From the NCBI GenBank assembly GCA_037893245.1, contig JBAIAA010000531.1, positions 1,674,001 through 1,738,000 on the forward strand: DNA of 64,000 nt. The letters run 5' to 3'. The stretch comes from Crossaster papposus. Its lineage: Eukaryota; Echinodermata; Asteroidea; Velatida; Solasteridae. Each line of letters opens with the position of its first letter. Position 1 is the stretch's first letter. The position numbers and the translations under genes were made by a program. Shown here one piece after another: positions 61,401-64,000 of the stretch. The notes under the pieces were generated by a model. That model saw nothing but the letters and a program-made list of their open reading frames with translations. It ran no database searches and had not been told where the DNA came from.

Positions 61401-62005
61401 GCACAATCAAAGACAACTCTAAGTTTATCTGGCTTCTTCGTAGTAATGACTGCATGATGTGGGAGATACCATATTCTATCACTTGAAGTAACCTGACGAG
61501 AGGGAACCCTCTCTGCATAACCCTTATCCAATAACTTAGTGATTTCCGCATCATACCTGGGATACAATTTGCCTTTGCCCAATCTTTTATACAGAGAATC
61601 TAACCTTGACTTGGCCACAATGAAGTTGTTAGGTAACGACTCTGACCTATCTCTCCAGGGTATGGAAAGTTCGTAGTGCCCATCTATCTTCCGACATTCT
61701 TGGTCCCACAGCTCTATCACCGCCTTATCTTCTTGCGGCCATGAAGAAGACTCCAAGCCATCATTCTCAATCCTCCACAGCTTAGATACATCATCAATGG
61801 GTTGACAAGACACAACATTTGAAACTACCTTATGACTGACTCTGCCGACTGGTGATCGCCCGTTCACACACCATCCAAACAATGTACGAACTGCGAAGGG
61901 TTGTCCGGGACTGCCACGTCTGACTTCCAATGGTACGAGAGCTTCTGCATTATCCTGACCAATAAGTAAATCAACAATTACATTATCACATTCATAAGCA
62001 GGCAT
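58496..62005 (-). CDS. BEL/Pao pol: RT, RNase H and integrase
   Basis: An open frame of 1169 residues. RT: VVFDCACKFRGKSLN, AIQADIEAMYNQVKI, and the box FYFDDCLSLV (YFDD-type). RNase H: FSDASSKAYGCCSYI (Asp), IPRLELQAAVLATRV (Glu) and TDSEFVLKYI (Asp). Integrase: zinc-like CVTCKRLYSKPC, VGIDAFGPFYVK (Asp), IIYLDNGTNFVGGV (Asp), MGGVWERLIGVVKRVM (Glu), then the C-terminal DUF5641-like part (WRHVQHLANQFWRKWLKFYL, GDLVLIADE). All catalytic positions look intact. The listed Met is internal; the frame should be entered from protease upstream. Confidence 0.93.
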   Translation of the reverse strand: MPAYECDNVIVDLLIGQDNAEALVPLEVRRGSPGQPFAVRTLFGWCVNGRSPVGRVSHKVVSNVVSCQPIDDVSKLWRIENDGLESSSWPQEDKAVIELWDQECRKIDGHYELSIPWRDRSESLPNNFIVAKSRLDSLYKRLGKGKLYPRYDAEITKLLDKGYAERVPSRQVTSSDRIWYLPHHAVITTKKPDKLRVVFDCACKFRGKSLNERCLQGPDLINKLLPIVLRFRQHSLAIQADIEAMYNQVKIPPKDRDALRFLWYVDGQLAYYRMTSHLFGGVWCASSSTYALSRTIIDAPEVSPLIKYTVEKSFYFDDCLSLVSYKEDAKIIIRETPKVLSKGGLCLKKFVVNDEELLSEVSQDYVADEVCALGPLCESRALGTKWKISTDEFFEVGHDKDGPLTRRKMPSAVSSIFDPLGMLGPVVLAGKLLFQKATADKLSWDEAVLRQLENAWRTWVKSCYDMKLLKIPRCIKPCEFDDALVELHHFSDASSKAYGCCSYIRCVNKHGLVHVQLIISKNKVAPLKQCTIPRLELQAAVLATRVDALLRCELDLDITYSYFWTDSEFVLKYINNESRRFHVFVGNRVSLIRESTDLEQWHHIGSKSNPADLVTRPQLYLNSDDKWFHGPDILHRYKHDWGVSDTRSVDLADDDPEVRKTSISAFGVVTTEHNQFVENDPLDQIMHYYSSWYRMKRALAWWLRFVEYIGKRKSTGRLSVREIKHAGEILIHKAQSQSFASEISRLQKGHFVKTSSPLRTLNPYLDNRGLLRISGRLNEDKRDKNPLIVSGKHVIATAIVTDVHGIAHVSVEWVLSMVRKEFWILRARPLIKKTIRGCVTCKRLYSKPCQQLMADLPKERIEAGKRPFSYVGIDAFGPFYVKYGRSEIKRYGCLFTCFGTRAIHIEKLNALDTESFLNGLRRFIARRGYPEIIYLDNGTNFVGGVSELKTSMKQFSQKIIDDYAVKQSVVWRFIPPKASHMGGVWERLIGVVKRVMVAVLPRTVRLTDEILETVFCEVEAIVNGRLLTKLNDDPSDPTPITPNHLLLLRNSSSHPPGRFRHEHLRSRWRHVQHLANQFWRKWLKFYLPELQRRSKWVNPVDNLAIGDLVLIADEMTPRNLWPLALVKNVICGRDGLVRSVKLKTRATELVRPISKVILLEGSGRSSTEG

Positions 62006-62029
62006 AGGACCAATGTCATTAAAATGAAC

Positions 62030-62110
62030 ATAGAGTGAAACATTTACAGATGTGCTTTTTACAGGTATGTAAAAACATCATTCATGTGCTTTTTACAGGT
62101 CTCTCCAGTT
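62030..62110 (-). repeat. Short direct duplication breaking BEL protease-RT
   Basis: TGTGCTTTTTACAGGT occurs twice (about 62050 and 62078). The duplication lies where the protease frame loses register with the RT frame, so it is the likely cause of the break. Confidence 0.6.
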
Positions 62111-62170
62111 TCGGATCCGAGTGACAAATCAACAATCCGAGATTGATGAACACCGGAATTAGTTAAGGTG

Positions 62171-63045
62171 CTAAGACGGTCTTCCACGCAAACCTAATTT
62201 GTCTACCAGACGCCGAGAACAAAATGAATTACTTGAACCACTGTCCAATAAGGCAAACACACTGTGTGAATTGTTGACAACTACTTGTACAATGGGCATG
62301 TGGGTTTCCCTATCAGCAAAGAAATTTGCATTAGAAACATTTGACTGGATTGGAGCAGTATCAGGACAGTGAATGTACATAGTATGTTTTCTGCCACAAC
62401 CCTGCACACCACAAACTGAACGTTTACCACAATTATCGGTATTGTGGGAGGCAAGAAGACAATTATGACAAAGTCTGTGAACAATTACAATATTCAATCT
62501 CTCCTTAGGACTCATTTGTTTAAACCTATCGCAATGCCACAAACGATGGGGTTGACTACATAACACGCATGGTGGTTCAGGTTTAGCGTACGGTCTAACG
62601 TTTGTGGACAGACCCAACTTTGGATTATACCTGGATTGATAGGACTGAGTTAACACCGAGGAATTATTCGAGGTTCCTTGATTGGTATTTTTCAATCTAT
62701 CAAAATGCTTGGGCTGCATGTTACCGTAAACAGGATCATTTACTTCACATGCAATGTCATCCATGAAGCTTACCAACTCCTTAAATCCAGGGTATGGCTC
62801 TTTGACTTTCTTTGATTTTAACGCATACTTTTTCCACTTCATCTGAACATAATTTGGCAATCTACTCACGATTTCAAGGATAACCGACTGTGCATTAACC
62901 TCATTCAAGGTGTTTAACTGACTAAGTGTGAGCAAAGATGTTTTCATGTCATCTGCCAACTGCTGGATTTCTTGGGGAGATCTTAATTGTTTACCAAATT
63001 TAGGTGCCTTCACAAGACGTTCAGTAACAAGATATCTATTACCGA
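62171..63045 (-). pseudogene. BEL Gag C-terminal part with zinc fingers, and protease
   Basis: The frame reads ISRLPNYVQMKWKKYA-like capsid sequence, then Cys/His fingers CVLCSQPHRLWHCDRF and CHNCLLASHNTDNC, and CGRKHTMYIHC, followed by the protease SVFALLDSGSSNSFCS with the DSG active site. The end (LGLRGRPS) shifts out of frame before pol. It is in the same frame as the Gag start and pol, separated by compensating shifts. Confidence 0.85.
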
Positions 63046-63631
63046 AACGACTCTAAAATTGAGCGTGCCTGGGCAAAACCACTAGATCCCCCAATCAACT
63101 GACAACCTCTAATAGCTTCCTTAGCAGGACCAGATGTATACTGAATGAGCCTAGCTAATTTGACACCTTATCGACATTGACTTCAAATGCTCTTAGGAAT
63201 TGATAAAAATACAATGGATTTCCATTAAATACCTGTAACTCAACCTTCGGTAAATTTAGTAAGCCCAGAAATTCCTCACGAGATAAGTCGCTATAAGTAC
63301 TAGATTTAGGTGTACTTGAAGCCCCAACTTCGGCCTTAATATCTTTGGAAATATCAACACTCTTAATTGAATGCAGGACAGAAATATACACATCCTGCTC
63401 TTTATAAAAATAAGCTTCGCTAATATCGATATCATCGTCATCAGTAAGTAATAAATGGTATTCATTATGCGCCGAGGTAAAATTCTTAAAGAGACCTTTA
63501 AGCTTTACAACATAATCGTTAATTGAACTTAAGTCATCTTCTGCTATACATTGCCTTATTATGTTAACTTGCTTTGTGACTGCTCTCTTCGCTGAAGTCC
63601 TGACAGTTTTGAACTGTGCCTCCTTTGACAT
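63046..63631 (-). pseudogene. BEL Gag N-terminal part
   Basis: Starts at the ATG at 63631 (MSKEAQFKTVRTSAKRAVTK). LPKVELQVFNGNPLYFYQFL is the conserved DUF1759-like Gag motif of Pao/BEL. The frame is lost at about 63165 and continues in another frame (IQYTSGPAKEAI, GCQLIGG) to about 63050, then returns, so two shifts restore the original frame. Gag builds the particle. Confidence 0.85.
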
Positions 63632-63862
63632 GATGCGAGGGCATCCCCGGCTGCTTCAAGATGGATGTATACGTACTGGCCATGGATGACGGGGCGGGAT
63701 CACAGCAATGGTAACAGGGTGACGATGATGGCTACGGAGTGGTATAGTGACAGGTAGTGATGAGATGCAACGTCGTAGCCAAGCCCAGGGACGATGACGA
63801 TAACGGATGGACGACTACTAGGCGTTGAAATGACGATTCTTCTCACGATTTTTTCACTATCA
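63632..63862 (-). other. BEL leader and primer-binding region
   Basis: The sense strand right after the LTR reads TGATAGTGAAAAAATCG; it does not begin TGG, so the tRNA primer is not identified. The rest is non-coding. Confidence 0.45.
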
Positions 63863-64000
63863 GCGTGTGCATGTGCGACAAAGATGGTACATGACACATG
63901 GATGTCTTCCCCTGGTGTTTTATTACTCGGCCCATTTAAGGGCAGGTGAAACTGAAAATTACATACACAAAAATACATTAAATTATATTAGAAAATACAA
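63863..64000 (-). repeat. 5' LTR of the BEL element, partial
   Basis: Matches 57106-57243; the rest lies beyond the window. Confidence 0.88.

Larger units (their letters stand above)
57106..64000 (-). mobile_element. BEL/Pao LTR retrotransposon (right LTR runs off the window)
   Basis: The left (3') LTR is 57106-58092 and the right (5') LTR starts at about 63863. Between them on the minus strand lie Gag (63631 down to about 62400), protease, and RT-RNase H-integrase (62005 to 58496). The order and sequence style (DUF1759-like Gag, YFDD RT box, GTNF integrase) are those of Pao/BEL. The first 138 bp of the two LTRs differ at about one base, indicating a fairly young insertion. Confidence 0.92.

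Overview
This window looks like metazoan nuclear DNA made almost entirely of transposable elements, and I see no confident host gene. There are no bacterial-style operons or ribosome-binding sites. Instead there are LINEs, a Penelope-like element, tyrosine-recombinase (DIRS-type) elements, at least five LTR retrotransposons (four Ty3/gypsy-like or unassigned, one BEL/Pao), DNA transposons, tRNA-derived SINEs and minisatellites. This mix, with recurrent acatgtacatg and taggcctat words, suggests a marine invertebrate, perhaps a non-vertebrate deuterostome or a lophotrochozoan. Species cannot be read from the sequence.

1-10.98 kb: a truncated LINE (ORF1 with zinc knuckles, then endonuclease) carries a MITE inserted at an exact TTAA. 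It abuts a minus-strand DIRS-type element (gag-RT, RNase H, recombinase fragment) that is split by a PIF/Harbinger transposon with CTG target duplications. Next is a broken plus-strand gypsy element in the unusual order protease-integrase-RT, ending at a short palindromic tandem repeat.

10.98-23.40 kb: a nest of insertions, readable almost to the base. A 285-bp-LTR element with a GC-rich, minisatellite-filled interior (10985-23401) is split by a minus-strand Ty3/gypsy element (11139-21420) whose traits fit the CsRn1 clade: a PBS resembling tRNA-Trp and a CHCC Gag finger. It carries an extra SGNH/GDSL-hydrolase-like ORF between PBS and gag. Its 5' LTR is split by a 4.2-kb long-TIR transposon (16749-20970). 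The loop of that transposon holds a tRNA-derived SINE, interrupted by a CACTG-ended element, itself interrupted by a second CACTG-ended MITE.

23.4-38.6 kb: mostly non-coding. It contains a heavily decayed minus-strand RT/RNase H element (27.3-29.8 kb), a 75-bp minisatellite (31.5-33.3 kb), a 66-bp perfect repeat shared by 24.75 and 35.46 kb, and a 1.4-kb TIR element with GAGA target duplications.

38.6-47.4 kb: a second LINE, bearing an RNase H domain, broken by a 4.1-kb TIR element that contains a Penelope-like element with a GIY-YIG domain (itself hit by a pogo-like element), a fold-back element and a small MITE. A SINE splits the LINE's RNase H domain.

47.4-64 kb: two decayed plus-strand gypsy elements back to back, then a minus-strand BEL/Pao element with a full left LTR; its right LTR runs off the window. 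The only biology readable here is that of selfish elements: copying, integration, nesting and decay.
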